Assembly: GCA_963814645.1 (NCBI GenBank)
Contig: CAWFDX010000009.1
Location: forward strand, 930,001-994,000
DNA: 64,000 nt
Reading direction: 5' to 3'
Source: RYN-230 sp963814645
GTDB lineage: Bacteria; Actinomycetota; Actinomycetes; Streptosporangiales; Streptosporangiaceae
Of this stretch, positions 24,611-33,681 are shown in pieces; positions within the stretch are counted from its first letter, which is position 1, and each line of letters begins with the position of its first letter. The position numbers and the translations under genes were made by a program. Below the pieces are notes generated by a model, which saw nothing but the letters and a program-made list of their open reading frames with translations, ran no database searches and had not been told where the DNA came from.

Positions 24611-24745
24611 CCGCGCCGTTCCGGTCCCAGGATGGTGCCAGGGGACGGGTTCGCCCGCTGGCCGGCACGGGGCAGAATGGGAGGCTGCGGCGCCTCGCAC
24701 CGCCGCCCCTCTGTCCGGCCCCATGATCACTGGAGCTTGCCGCCG

Positions 24746-25207
24746 ATGTCCCCCAGCGTTCCGCCGCCGCCGTCTCCCGAGCAGGCTCAGACGCAGGCAC
24801 GGGCCGGGCGGACCGGGCGTGCGGACCCGGCCCACCAGCAGCGGGCGATCGCCGGCCTGCTGCTGTCCGTGCTCAGCCTGTTCGGCCTGCTGGGCGTCAG
24901 CAACTTCCAGCGTGGCGTGTACATCGTGGGCTTCGCCCTGGTGGCCGGGGCGCTGGGCATCTGGCTCGCGGGCACCGCGCTAGCCCGGACCCGGCGGGCC
25001 GGCACGGCCGGGCCGCGCGGCTCGGTCACCGCCATCGTCATCGGCAGCATCGGGGTGCTGCTCAGCGGCATCCTGCTGCTCGGCTTCGCGTTGTTCGGCA
25101 AGCAGGCCAGCACGTTCTCCCGGTGCCTGAGCGGGGCCAACACCATCGCCGCCCAGCAGGCCTGCCAGAACCAGTTCATCCACTCGGTCGAGCAGGTCAC
25201 CCCGTAA
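24746..25207 (+). CDS. DUF4190-like small membrane protein
   Basis: 153 residues. A Pro/Gln-rich N-terminus is followed by about three hydrophobic helices (AIAGLLLSVLSLFGLLGV, IVGFALVAGALGIWLAGTAL, AIVIGSIGVLLSGILLLGFA). The short extracytoplasmic tail has two cysteines (SRCLSGANTIAAQQACQNQF). The helix pattern resembles DUF4190. Function unknown. ATG 24746 follows GGAGCTTGCCGCCG; the open frame extends to 24632 but that part is not protein-like. Convergent with the DUF6350 gene, 13 bases away. Confidence 0.65.
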   Translation: MSPSVPPPPSPEQAQTQARAGRTGRADPAHQQRAIAGLLLSVLSLFGLLGVSNFQRGVYIVGFALVAGALGIWLAGTALARTRRAGTAGPRGSVTAIVIGSIGVLLSGILLLGFALFGKQASTFSRCLSGANTIAAQQACQNQFIHSVEQVTP

Positions 25208-25220
25208 GCCCAGCGGTGGC

Positions 25221-26618
25221 CTAAGGCAGCGCGGCCGGACCGGGTGGCGTCGCGGGGCCGGGCGGCTCGCCGTCCTCGGCCCACGGATCCAGGTAGATGC
25301 GGTGCGGGTCGTCCCGGCTGGCCGCTGGCCAGGCCACCTGGTTAGCGCGGCCCGCGGCCGCGGCGGCCCGGCGCGGTACCCGGCGCATCCGCAGCCAGTT
25401 GACCAGCCCCGCGGTCACCGCGGCGGCCACCCCAACCTCCAGCCCGGCCACCACCGCGGTCTGCCAGCCGGACGGCCCGACCGCGGTCAGCCGGCCGCTG
25501 CCCAGCGGACCGCCGGCGAACGCGGCCAGCAGGCCGGTCGCCGCGGCGGCGGCGATGCCGCTGCCGAACCCCCACAGCGGGGCCAGTTCGACCGCTGGGG
25601 TCGGGGCGGCCCGCGCGGTCAGCAGCCCGCCGAACGCCCCGGCCAGGTACGGCACGCTGAGCATGGCGGCGGACGCCCAGGCCGGGACGGCCGAGTGTGC
25701 TCCGGTCGGCAGTGCGGCCAGCATCGGCAGCAGCGGCAACGATCCCAGGGCCGAGCCGGTCGGAGCAACCACGGTGTGCGTTCCGAACGCGAAACCCGGA
25801 CCGAGGGTGTAGCAGATCGACCAGACGATGGCGTTCGGTATATAGGCGATTTGGATGAGGAGCAGCAGTACGCCGCCGACGAAGCCGGGGGCGAGCGCCA
25901 CGTCCGCGGCGCGGAAGCCGGACAGGTGGGTGGCGATCGACGCGCCGGCCAGGATCGCGCCCGTCCCGGTCAGCACCGTGAGCGAGCCGAGCGAGCCGAG
26001 GAACACGGACCGGGACCGGGGCGGCAGCAGATGGACCAGATGCCACCAGGGGGCCAGCGCCCGCGCGCCACCTAGACCGCCCGCGACCAGGGCGAGCAGG
26101 AAGCCGGACAGCACTGCCTGGAGGAGCGACGGGGTAGCCAGCGACGACTGGCCGAGGTAGGCCAGCGCGCCAGCCAGCAGCGCGTATGGCACGGCCAGGG
26201 CCAGCGCCGCGTAACCGACTTCGGGGAGCCGGGACACGTCGCCTTTGCGGACCACCCACCGGCCGGCCAGCCAGAGCAGCGCCCCGGGCAGCAGCACCAG
26301 GCCGAGCGGGAGCAGGCCGATCCGGCCGCCCGCTTTGGCGGCGCCCAGGCCGCCCGCATGCAGCGTGAAGCCGACGTGGTGGCCGACCAGCCACAGGTCA
26401 GCAGCGGTGCGCATCACTCCAGGCAGGCCCAGGCCAGCGTGCGGCGCGGCGATCCAGCCGGCCAGCACCAGCAGGGTTATCAGCACCAGCCCGCTGCCTG
26501 CGGCGGCGCTGGCGGCGATGGCACCCGTGATCACCAGCGGCCGGGCCGGGCCGGAGGCCGGCCCGGGCGATCCGGCGCCGCGGCCCGCCCGCGCGGACGG
26601 CGGGGCAGAAGCGGTCAC
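25221..26618 (-). CDS. DUF6350 polytopic membrane protein
   Basis: 465 residues with about ten TM helices (for example GSGLVLITLLVLAGWIAAPH, LPLGLVLLPGALLWLAGRWV, GGVLLLLIQIAYIPNAIVWS). The motif IAYIPNAIVWSICYTLGPGF followed by FGTHTVVAPTGS is typical of DUF6350, a family regularly found between sucD and purN in actinobacteria. Function unknown; some members are labelled cell-division related without proof. GTG 26618 preceded by AGGATGGG is the best start; a TTG at 26636 is open. Charged C-terminal tail (DPHRIYLDPWAEDGE). Confidence 0.85.
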   Translation of the reverse strand: MTASAPPSARAGRGAGSPGPASGPARPLVITGAIAASAAAGSGLVLITLLVLAGWIAAPHAGLGLPGVMRTAADLWLVGHHVGFTLHAGGLGAAKAGGRIGLLPLGLVLLPGALLWLAGRWVVRKGDVSRLPEVGYAALALAVPYALLAGALAYLGQSSLATPSLLQAVLSGFLLALVAGGLGGARALAPWWHLVHLLPPRSRSVFLGSLGSLTVLTGTGAILAGASIATHLSGFRAADVALAPGFVGGVLLLLIQIAYIPNAIVWSICYTLGPGFAFGTHTVVAPTGSALGSLPLLPMLAALPTGAHSAVPAWASAAMLSVPYLAGAFGGLLTARAAPTPAVELAPLWGFGSGIAAAAATGLLAAFAGGPLGSGRLTAVGPSGWQTAVVAGLEVGVAAAVTAGLVNWLRMRRVPRRAAAAAGRANQVAWPAASRDDPHRIYLDPWAEDGEPPGPATPPGPAALP

Positions 26619-26702
26619 AACTGCCCATCCTGGCAAGCGGCCGGCGGGCCGTCGTGGAGGCGCGCCGGGGCGCCGCCCCGAGGGTGGCGCCTGGCGATCA
26701 GC

Positions 26703-27593
26703 TTAGCGGCGCGTCTGCATTACCTCACGGACCAGGACGGCCGTCTCGCTCGGCGTCCGGCCCACCCGCACGCCGACCTTCTCCAGTGCTTCCTTCTTGG
26801 CCTGCGCGGTGCCGGCCGACCCGGAGATGATCGCCCCGGCGTGGCCCATCGTCTTGCCCTCCGGGGCGGTGAACCCGGCCACGTAGGCGACCACCGGCTT
26901 GCTGACATGCCCTTCGACGTAGGCGGCGGCGCGTTCCTCGGCGTCGCCGCCGATCTCGCCGATCATCACGATCGCGTCGGTCTCCGGGTCGTCCTGGAAC
27001 GCGGCCAGGCAGTCGATGTGCGTGGTGCCGATGATCGGGTCGCCGCCGATCCCGACCGCGGTGGAGAAGCCGATGTCACGCAGTTCGTACATCATCTGGT
27101 AGGTCAGCGTGCCGGACTTGGAGACCAGCCCGATCCGGCCCTCGGTGGTGATGTCGGCCGGGATGATGCCCGCGTTCGACTTGCCGGGTGAGGCCACCCC
27201 GGGGCAGTTCGGCCCGACGATCCGGGTCACGTTGCCCTTGGCCGTGGCGTAGGCCCAGAACTCCGCGGTGTCGTGCACCGGGACGCCCTCGGTGATGACG
27301 ATGACCAGCGGGATCCCGGCATCGATGGCCTCGATCACGGCACCCTTGGTGCCGGCCGGCGGGACGAACACGACCGACACGTCAGCGCCGGTCGCCGCCA
27401 TCGTCTCGCCCACCGAGGCGAACACCGGTACCTCGGCGCGGCCCAGGTCCACGGTCTGCCCGGCCTTCCGCGGGTTGGTGCCGCCGACCACGTTCGTCCC
27501 GGCGGCCAGCATCCGGCGGCCGTGCTTGCGGCCTTCCGAGCCCGTGATGCCCTGGATCATGACCCGGCTGTCGCCGGTCAGGAAAATCGCCAT
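26703..27593 (-). CDS. sucD: Succinyl-CoA synthetase alpha subunit
   Basis: 296 residues. TCA-cycle enzyme that makes ATP or GTP from succinyl-CoA. CoA-binding Rossmann region MIQGITGSEGRKH; phosphohistidine in TMGHAGAIISGSAGTA; SKSGTLTYQMMYEL also typical. ATG 27593 is one base after the sucC stop, with ACAGGAGCATGAG as ribosome-binding site, so the pair is coupled. Confidence 0.97.
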   Translation of the reverse strand: MAIFLTGDSRVMIQGITGSEGRKHGRRMLAAGTNVVGGTNPRKAGQTVDLGRAEVPVFASVGETMAATGADVSVVFVPPAGTKGAVIEAIDAGIPLVIVITEGVPVHDTAEFWAYATAKGNVTRIVGPNCPGVASPGKSNAGIIPADITTEGRIGLVSKSGTLTYQMMYELRDIGFSTAVGIGGDPIIGTTHIDCLAAFQDDPETDAIVMIGEIGGDAEERAAAYVEGHVSKPVVAYVAGFTAPEGKTMGHAGAIISGSAGTAQAKKEALEKVGVRVGRTPSETAVLVREVMQTRR

Positions 27594-27594
27594 C

Positions 27595-28794
27595 TCATGC
27601 TCCTGTCACGGGGGTGGCCGCGAGTTCGGCGGCCCGCCGGGCCGCGTCGTCCATGGTGGCCACCTGCTCGACCGTGGGCAGCGCGGCCTCCTCCAGGATG
27701 CGCCGGCCCTCTTCGGCGTTGTTGCCGTCCAGCCGGACCACGATCGGGTGCCGGACCTCCTTGCCCTGGCTGGCCAGCAGGCCAATGGCGGAGACGATCC
27801 CGTTGGCCACCGCGTCGCAGGAGGTGATCCCGCCGAACACGTTGACCAGCACGCTTCTTACCGAGGGGTCAGACAGCACGATCTCCAGGCCGTCGGCCAT
27901 CACCTCGGCCGATGCGCCGCCGCCGATGTCCAGGAAGTTGGCCGGCTTGATGCCGCCGTACTGTTCGCCGGCCAGGGCCACCACGTCGAGCGTGGACATA
28001 ACCAGCCCGGCGCCGTTACCGATGATGCCGACCTCGCCGTCGAGCTTGACGTAGTTCAGGTGCTTGGCCTTGGCCCTCGCCTCAAGCGGGTCGGCCGCTT
28101 CTTTGTCCTCGAACTTCGCGTGCTCGGGCTGCCGGAAGGCGGCGTTGTCGTCCAGGCTCACCTTGCCGTCCACGGCCAGCACGTCGCCCTGGTCGGTCAG
28201 CGCCATCGGGTTCACCTCGACCAGGGTGGCGTCCTCGTCGGCGAACACCGACCAGAGCCGCTCGGCCAGCACGGTGGCCTGCTCGGCCGCCTCGGCCGGG
28301 ATCCGGCCGGCCTGGATGATCTCCTCGGCTTTCGCCCGGTCCACGCCGGTGAGGGGGTCGATCGGGATCCGGGCCACCGCTTCCGGGTTGGTGTGCGCGA
28401 CCTCTTCGATCTCCACGCCGCCCTGCACCGAGCAGATCGCCACGAACGTCCGGGCGGCCCGGTCCAGCAGGTAGGACAGGTAGTACTCCTGGGCGATGTC
28501 CACCGCCTCGGCGATCAGGACCCGGTGCACTGTGTGGCCCTTGATGTCCATGCCCAGGATCTGCTGCGCTTTGGCCTGGGTCTCTTCCGGGCCATTGGCC
28601 AGCTTGACGCCGCCCGCCTTGCCCCGGCCGCCGATCTTCACCTGGGCCTTCACGACCGCGAGGGGCGAGCCCTCGGCCGCGAAGCCCGCCGCGATCTCAC
28701 TGGCCTCGGCCGGGGTGACAGCAACCCGGCCGCGCTGCACAGGTACCCCGTACTCGGCGAACAGTTCTTTCGCCTGATACTCAAACAGGTCCAC
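27595..28794 (-). CDS. sucC: Succinyl-CoA synthetase beta subunit
   Basis: 399 residues. ATP-grasp domain at the N-terminus (MDLFEYQAKELFAEYGVPVQ, KAQVKIGGRGKAGGVKLA), metal-binding EVNPMALT, and C-terminal CoA-ligase domain (IGNGAGLVMSTLDVV, NVFGGITSCDAVANGI). GTG 28794 with GAGGACGGACG upstream. First gene of sucCD. The 253 bases upstream hold a large palindrome. Confidence 0.97.
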   Translation of the reverse strand: MDLFEYQAKELFAEYGVPVQRGRVAVTPAEASEIAAGFAAEGSPLAVVKAQVKIGGRGKAGGVKLANGPEETQAKAQQILGMDIKGHTVHRVLIAEAVDIAQEYYLSYLLDRAARTFVAICSVQGGVEIEEVAHTNPEAVARIPIDPLTGVDRAKAEEIIQAGRIPAEAAEQATVLAERLWSVFADEDATLVEVNPMALTDQGDVLAVDGKVSLDDNAAFRQPEHAKFEDKEAADPLEARAKAKHLNYVKLDGEVGIIGNGAGLVMSTLDVVALAGEQYGGIKPANFLDIGGGASAEVMADGLEIVLSDPSVRSVLVNVFGGITSCDAVANGIVSAIGLLASQGKEVRHPIVVRLDGNNAEEGRRILEEAALPTVEQVATMDDAARRAAELAATPVTGA

Positions 28795-28980
28795 TGACGT
28801 CCGTCCTCGGGTGGCCTACGGGTGAGCAGGATTCCGCACGCAGCCTACCGGTGACGGCCCCCACCCTCCCCCACTCCCCGCGCAACCCCACCCGCTTGTC
28901 CCACTCGCCCCAGGGGCCCCCGCCACCCCGAGTCGCGGCCGCCCTCACCCACCCCAGCCACCCCGCCCCGTCCGTTCTTC

Positions 28981-29034
28981 CTCGTGATCATGACTTCAGT
29001 GTCGTCCTGACGACACTGAAGTCATGATCACGAG
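28981..29034. repeat. 54-bp perfect palindromic hairpin
   Basis: 26 bases starting CTCGTGATCATGACTTCAGT pair perfectly with the right arm that ends at 29034, leaving a two-base loop. It lies between sucC (minus) and the AbiEi-like gene (plus), 14 bases before the latter's first ATG. GC is about 50%, far below the surroundings, and the flanking 28860-28980 is a C-rich strand-biased tract. It could be a REP-like element or a strong RNA hairpin. Confidence 0.85.
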
Positions 29035-29048
29035 TTGGCAGCGCGGCG

Positions 29049-30038
29049 ATGTCAGACCCTGCTGGCACGCTGGGCCACATGGGACGCTCGGGGACCACTG
29101 ACCACGAGGCATTGCGCCGCGTCTTGCGTGACCAGGAAGCCGTCATCTCCCGCGCCGAGGCGCTTGGCTGCGGCATGACACTCAGCCAGTTGCGTCACTG
29201 GACTCGGCCGGGCGGGCCTTGGCAGCGGTTGCTGCCGGGGGTGTACCGGGCGGCGACCGGGACGCCGACCCGAGTGCAGACCGAGATCGCGGCGTTGCGC
29301 TACGCAGGGCCAGGCAGCGCTCTCACCGGCACAGCGTCGTTACGCCGGCACGGAGTCCGGGTGCCGGAGAGCAAGGCGCTCACCGTGCTGATCCCGGGCG
29401 GCCGGGTCCGTGCGAATCGGTCCTTCGTCCGGGTGTGGCCGACGGTGCGGATGCCGGAGTTCGTGATGGCGGATGGCGCGGTCCGGTTCACCCGGGCCGC
29501 GCGGGCGGTGGCCGATGCTTCCCGTGAGCTGGGGTCGCTGCGGGAGGTGCGGGCGGTGACGGCGGACGCCGTGCAGCGGCGGGCGTGCCGGTTAGCGGAC
29601 CTGGTCGAGGAACTGGCGCACGCGCCGATGCGGCAGTCGGCCTGGCTCAGGCGGGCGCTGGCCGAGGTGGCGGACGGCGTCCGGTCGGTGGCGGAAGGGG
29701 ATCTGCGGGACCTGATCATCCGGGCCCGGCTGCCGCACCCGCTGTTCAATCCCCGGCTCTACCTGGGGCGCACGTTCCTGGCCCAGCCAGACGCGTGGTG
29801 GCCGGTGGCCGGGGTGGCGGCGGAGGTGAATTCGCGGGAGTGGCACCTATCGCCCGAGGACTGGGAGCGGACCCAGGCCCGGCAGGCCCTCATGGGCCGG
29901 CATGGGATCATCATCCTGCCGTTCACGCCACGTCAGGTCCGCACCGACCCGGCCACGGTGGCAACTGGCATCAGATCCGCGTTGCGGGCGGGGCAGCAGC
30001 GGCCAGCGCTCGCGATCCGGGTACTGCCGGCCGCCTAA
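29049..30038 (+). CDS. AbiEi-antitoxin-like / DUF559-type endonuclease-fold protein
   Basis: 329 residues. The N-terminus has an AbiEi-like winged-helix pattern (DQEAVISRAEALGCGMTLSQ, then WQRLLPGVYRAATG). The C-terminal domain resembles DUF559/Vsr nucleases: PDAWWPVAGVAAEVNSREWH, then R..ALMGRHGIIILPFTP; the Asp, Glu and following charged residues fit a PD-(D/E)xK-like site. Such proteins are common orphans in actinobacteria and usually have no AbiEii partner, as here. ATG 29049 or 29079 are possible; neither has a clear ribosome-binding site, and the 54-bp hairpin lies just upstream. Function unknown. Confidence 0.65.
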   Translation: MSDPAGTLGHMGRSGTTDHEALRRVLRDQEAVISRAEALGCGMTLSQLRHWTRPGGPWQRLLPGVYRAATGTPTRVQTEIAALRYAGPGSALTGTASLRRHGVRVPESKALTVLIPGGRVRANRSFVRVWPTVRMPEFVMADGAVRFTRAARAVADASRELGSLREVRAVTADAVQRRACRLADLVEELAHAPMRQSAWLRRALAEVADGVRSVAEGDLRDLIIRARLPHPLFNPRLYLGRTFLAQPDAWWPVAGVAAEVNSREWHLSPEDWERTQARQALMGRHGIIILPFTPRQVRTDPATVATGIRSALRAGQQRPALAIRVLPAA

Positions 30039-30040
30039 GG

Positions 30041-30475
30041 TCAGCCGCCCTGCTGGGCGGACTCGGCGGGCTCGGCGGAGGACCGGCCGCCGAGAGTCGC
30101 GCGGACCCAGTCCACGATCTCGTGGGTCGGCGCGCCCGGCGTGAAGATCCTGGCTACGCCCATCTGCTCCAGCTCCACGATGTCGGCTTCGGGCACGATG
30201 CCGCCGCCGAATACGACGATGTCGCTGGCGCCGCGTTCGGCCAGCAGGTCGAGCACCGCGGCGAACTGGGTCATGTGCGCACCGGACAGGATGGACAGCC
30301 CCACCGCGTCGGCGTCCTCCTGGATGGCCGCCGCCACGATCTGCTCGGGTGTCTGGTGCAGGCCGGTGTAGATCACTTCCACGCCCGCGTCCCGCAGTGC
30401 CCGGGCCACCACTTTGGCGCCCCGGTCATGACCATCCAGGCCGGGCTTGGCGATGACCACCCGGATTGTTCCCAT
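30041..30475 (-). CDS. Cobalamin-binding small subunit of an acyl-CoA mutase (IcmB-like)
   Basis: 144 residues, a stand-alone B12-binding domain. DxHxxG is present as LDGHDRGAKVVARAL (His supplies the lower axial ligand), followed by VGLSILSGAH and VFGGGIVPEAD. It matches the small subunit of isobutyryl-CoA mutase or the C-terminal domain of methylmalonyl-CoA mutase. No catalytic large subunit is in the window, so the partner is encoded elsewhere. ATG 30475 with GGCCAGGAGGCGCGC, a strong site. The short C-terminal tail is Ala/Glu-rich. Confidence 0.88.
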   Translation of the reverse strand: MGTIRVVIAKPGLDGHDRGAKVVARALRDAGVEVIYTGLHQTPEQIVAAAIQEDADAVGLSILSGAHMTQFAAVLDLLAERGASDIVVFGGGIVPEADIVELEQMGVARIFTPGAPTHEIVDWVRATLGGRSSAEPAESAQQGG

Positions 30476-30596
30476 GCGCGCCTCCTGGCCCGCGGTGCTT
30501 GCGCTGTCCCTGGCAGGGTAACGCGCCGGTCCGGGCACCCCGCACGGCCGGCCCGCGCGCCGCTTATCCGGTTGCCGGCCCTGGGAGACTTGTCCT

Positions 30597-31370
30597 ATGC
30601 GGCTGACCATCCCGGTCGAGGGCGGGGTCCTCGCGGCGGACGACAGCGGCGGCGACGGGCCGGCGCTGGTGCTGGTGCACGCCGGGTGGGCCGACCAGAG
30701 CAGCTGGACGGGCGTGGCGAGCCGGCTGGCCGGTCGGTACCGGATCATCAGCTACGACGCACGGGGCTACGGCGCCTCACCGCCCCCGCAGCAGCCGTAC
30801 ACCCAGCTCGGCGACCTGGTGGCGGTGCTCGATCACGCCGGGGTGCCGCGGGCCACGATGGTCGGGCACAGCGGCGGCGGTGGCACCGCCATCGGTCTCG
30901 CGGTGAGCCACCCGGACCGGGTGGCCGGGCTGGTCCTGCTGGCCCCCGGCGTCCAGGACTATCCATGGCCGATGGATGATCCGTACAACACCGAGTTCAT
31001 GGCGCTGGCCACCCAGGAGGACCGGGCCGGGCTGGCCGAACTGGGCCTGCGGACCTGGGCCGCGGCCGACCCGGCGGATGCCGCCGCCCGGGCACAGGTC
31101 GAAGGGGCCGTAGCGGCCATGTTCGCGCAGGGCGATTTCGAGCAGCCCGACCCGCCCGCCTATGACCACCTAGCGGAGATCACCGCGCCGGCCGTGGTCG
31201 TCGTGGGTGAGCTGGAGTACCCGATGGTGACCCACTGCGCGGACAGCATCGCGGACCGCATCCCCGGCTGCCGCCGGATCAGCGCGCCCGGCGCCGATCA
31301 CCTGATCCCGCTGCGCGCCCCGGACCTGGTGGCCGACGTGATCATGGAGCAGGCGAGCAAACGGCGCTAG
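30597..31370 (+). CDS. Alpha/beta hydrolase
   Basis: 257 residues. Oxyanion region LVHAGWADQSSW, nucleophile elbow GHSGGGG (Ser near 91), acid in the VVVVGELEYP strand region, and His in GADHLIPL. The family covers esterases and haloperoxidase-like enzymes; substrate cannot be told. ATG 30597 preceded by CTGGGAGACTTGTCCT. The stop overlaps that of convergent pcrA by four bases. Confidence 0.85.
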   Translation: MRLTIPVEGGVLAADDSGGDGPALVLVHAGWADQSSWTGVASRLAGRYRIISYDARGYGASPPPQQPYTQLGDLVAVLDHAGVPRATMVGHSGGGGTAIGLAVSHPDRVAGLVLLAPGVQDYPWPMDDPYNTEFMALATQEDRAGLAELGLRTWAAADPADAAARAQVEGAVAAMFAQGDFEQPDPPAYDHLAEITAPAVVVVGELEYPMVTHCADSIADRIPGCRRISAPGADHLIPLRAPDLVADVIMEQASKRR

Positions 31371-33607
31371 AGCTTCTCGATCGGGGCGTAGCGCAGCACC
31401 AGGTGCTTGATCCCGTAGTCTCCGCCGAAGTCGATCTTGGCTTCGGGGTCATCGCCGCGGCCCTCGACGGACAGCACGGTGCCCAGGCCGTAGGCGTCGT
31501 GGGTCACCTTGTCGCCTGGGCTGAGTGCGGGCACCCGCCGGTTGCCCGGGCTGCGCACGCCCGGCCGCTGGGCCAGCCGCTCCCCGGCTGGCGCCACCGC
31601 GGTCCGCTCGTCGCGGCGCCATTCGACCAGGTTGGCTGGGATCTCGTCGAGGAACCTGGACTGCTTGTGGAACTCCGGCCGGCCCCACCAGGCCCGGGCC
31701 ACCGCCCGGGTCAGGTAGAGACGGCGCTCGGCCCGGGTGATCCCGACGTAGGCCAGGCGGCGCTCTTCCTCAAGTTCCTTGTCGTCGGTCATCGACCGCT
31801 GGTGCGGGAACACGTGCTCTTCCATCCCGGTCAGGAACACCACCGGGAACTCCAGACCCTTGGCGGTGTGCAGGGTCATCAGCGTGACCAGCCCGCCGTG
31901 CTCGGCACCGGCCGGGATCTCGTCCGCGTCGGCGACCAGCGACACCTGCTCCAGGAAGTCGGTGAGCGTCCCGTCCGGGCGCTGCGCGTCGAACTCCCGG
32001 GCCACCGAGACCATCTCGTTCAGGTTCTCGATCCGGCTCGCGTCCTGCAGGTCGGTGGACGCCTCCAGTTCGGCCAGGTACCCGGACCGGTCCAGGATCA
32101 TCTCGGCCAGGTCGGCCACGGGCAGCCCGGCCGTGGCCTCGGCGCGCACCCCGGTCATCAGCTCGTTGAACGAGGCGATCGCCTTGGCCGACCGGGCGGC
32201 CAGCCCGGGCGCGTCATCGGGCCGGGCCAGCGCGGCCGCGAAGCTGATCCGGTCCCGCTGGGCCAGCGCGGCCACGCACGCCTCGGCCCGCTCGCCGATG
32301 CCGCGGCGCGGCACGTTGAGCACCCGGCGGAGCGACACCTCGTCTTCCGCGTTCGCGGTCAGCCGCAGGTAGGCGAGCAGGTCGCGGACCTCACGGCGCT
32401 CATAAAAGCGGACACCGCCGACCACCTTGTAGGGCAGCCCGGCGCGGATGAAGACTTCCTCGAAGGCACGTGACTGCGCGTTGGTCCGGTAGAACACGGC
32501 CACCTGCCCGGGGGTTGCCTCCCCCTCGTCGGTGAGCCGGTCCACCTCCTCGGCCACGAACGCGGCCTCATCATGCTCGCTGTCCGCCACGTAGCCGACG
32601 ATCGGCGGCCCGTCCCCGGCGTCCGACCACAGGTTCTTGGGCACCCGGCCGGTGTTGCGGGAGACCACCGCGTTGGCCGCGGCCAGGATGTTCTGCGTCG
32701 AGCGGTAGTTCTGCTCCAGCATGATCACGGTCGCATCGGCGAAGTCCCGGGTGAACTCCTCGATGTTCCGGATGGTGGCGCCGCGGAACGCGTAGATGGA
32801 CTGGTCGGCGTCGCCGACCACGCACAGCTCGGCCGGCGGCAGCGGGCCCGCGTCGTCGCCGCCCGCCTGCCAGGCGGGCGCCGAGACCAGCTCGCGGATC
32901 AGCATGTACTGCGCGTGGTTGGTGTCCTGGTACTCATCCACCAGCACATGCCGGAAGCGCCGCCGGTAGGTCTCGGCCACCTCGGGGAACGCCTGCAGCA
33001 GGTTGACCGTGACCATGATCAGGTCGTCGAAGTCCATCGCCCCCGAGGCCACCAGCCGGCGCTGGTACTCGGCGTACGCCTCGGCCAGCGTCTTCTGCCG
33101 GTAGCCCTCGGCCCGCGCGGTGAACGTCTCGTAGTCGATCAGTTCGTTCTTCAGGTTGGACACCTCGGCCAGCATCGCCTTGGGCGAGTGGTTCTTGGTG
33201 TCCAGGTCGAGCTCGCGGCAGACCAGCGTCATCAGCCGCTGTGAGTCGGCCTGGTCGTAGATGGAGAACGAGGATGGGTAGCCGAACCGGGTCGCCTCCC
33301 GGCGCAGGATCCGCACGCAGGCCGAGTGGAACGTCATCACCCACATGGCCCGGGACCGCCAGCCGGTGAGGTCGGCCACCCGCGTGGCCATCTCGCCCGC
33401 CGCCTTGTTGGTGAACGTGATGGCCAGGATCTCGCCCGGGCTCACGTCGCGCTCGGCCAGCAGGTAGGCGATCCGGCGGGTCAGCACCCTGGTCTTACCC
33501 GAGCCGGCCCCGGCCACGATGAGCAGCGGGCCACCCTGATGCGCCACGGCCGCCCGTTGCTGCGGGTTCAGGTCATCCAGCAGGGAGTCAGCAGCTACCT
33601 CGGTCAC
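31367..33607 (-). CDS. pcrA: ATP-dependent DNA helicase PcrA/UvrD
   Basis: 746 residues, superfamily 1A 3'-5' helicase for repair and rolling-circle replication. Motif I VAGAGSGKTRVLTRR (33-39), Ia FTNKAAGEM, II LVDEYQDTNHAQY, III VGDADQSIYAFRGA, IV LEQNYRST, V MTLHTAKGLEFPVVF, VI YVGITRAERRLYL. The C-terminal tail (GDKVTHDAYGLGTVLSVEGR) is the Tudor-like RNA polymerase-binding domain seen in PcrA. GTG 33607 is six bases after TACCCT, suggesting leaderless initiation. Confidence 0.97.
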   Translation of the reverse strand: MTEVAADSLLDDLNPQQRAAVAHQGGPLLIVAGAGSGKTRVLTRRIAYLLAERDVSPGEILAITFTNKAAGEMATRVADLTGWRSRAMWVMTFHSACVRILRREATRFGYPSSFSIYDQADSQRLMTLVCRELDLDTKNHSPKAMLAEVSNLKNELIDYETFTARAEGYRQKTLAEAYAEYQRRLVASGAMDFDDLIMVTVNLLQAFPEVAETYRRRFRHVLVDEYQDTNHAQYMLIRELVSAPAWQAGGDDAGPLPPAELCVVGDADQSIYAFRGATIRNIEEFTRDFADATVIMLEQNYRSTQNILAAANAVVSRNTGRVPKNLWSDAGDGPPIVGYVADSEHDEAAFVAEEVDRLTDEGEATPGQVAVFYRTNAQSRAFEEVFIRAGLPYKVVGGVRFYERREVRDLLAYLRLTANAEDEVSLRRVLNVPRRGIGERAEACVAALAQRDRISFAAALARPDDAPGLAARSAKAIASFNELMTGVRAEATAGLPVADLAEMILDRSGYLAELEASTDLQDASRIENLNEMVSVAREFDAQRPDGTLTDFLEQVSLVADADEIPAGAEHGGLVTLMTLHTAKGLEFPVVFLTGMEEHVFPHQRSMTDDKELEEERRLAYVGITRAERRLYLTRAVARAWWGRPEFHKQSRFLDEIPANLVEWRRDERTAVAPAGERLAQRPGVRSPGNRRVPALSPGDKVTHDAYGLGTVLSVEGRGDDPEAKIDFGGDYGIKHLVLRYAPIEKL

Positions 33608-33613
33608 CCATCA

Positions 33614-33619
33614 AGGGTA
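33614..33619 (-). promoter_or_regulatory. -10 element, leaderless pcrA promoter
   Basis: TACCCT on the minus strand, six bases before GTG 33607; no Shine-Dalgarno sequence. Confidence 0.45.
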
Positions 33620-33681
33620 GGCGCTGCCGCCGACAGCGCAGCCGGATCGCCGCGCCCACTCAGCCGGCGCTCGGCCGACAC

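Noticed and set aside
29049..30038. Type IV toxin-antitoxin system
   Set aside because: Only an AbiEi-like N-terminus is present; no AbiEii nucleotidyltransferase partner is adjacent, and the C-terminus looks like an endonuclease fold.
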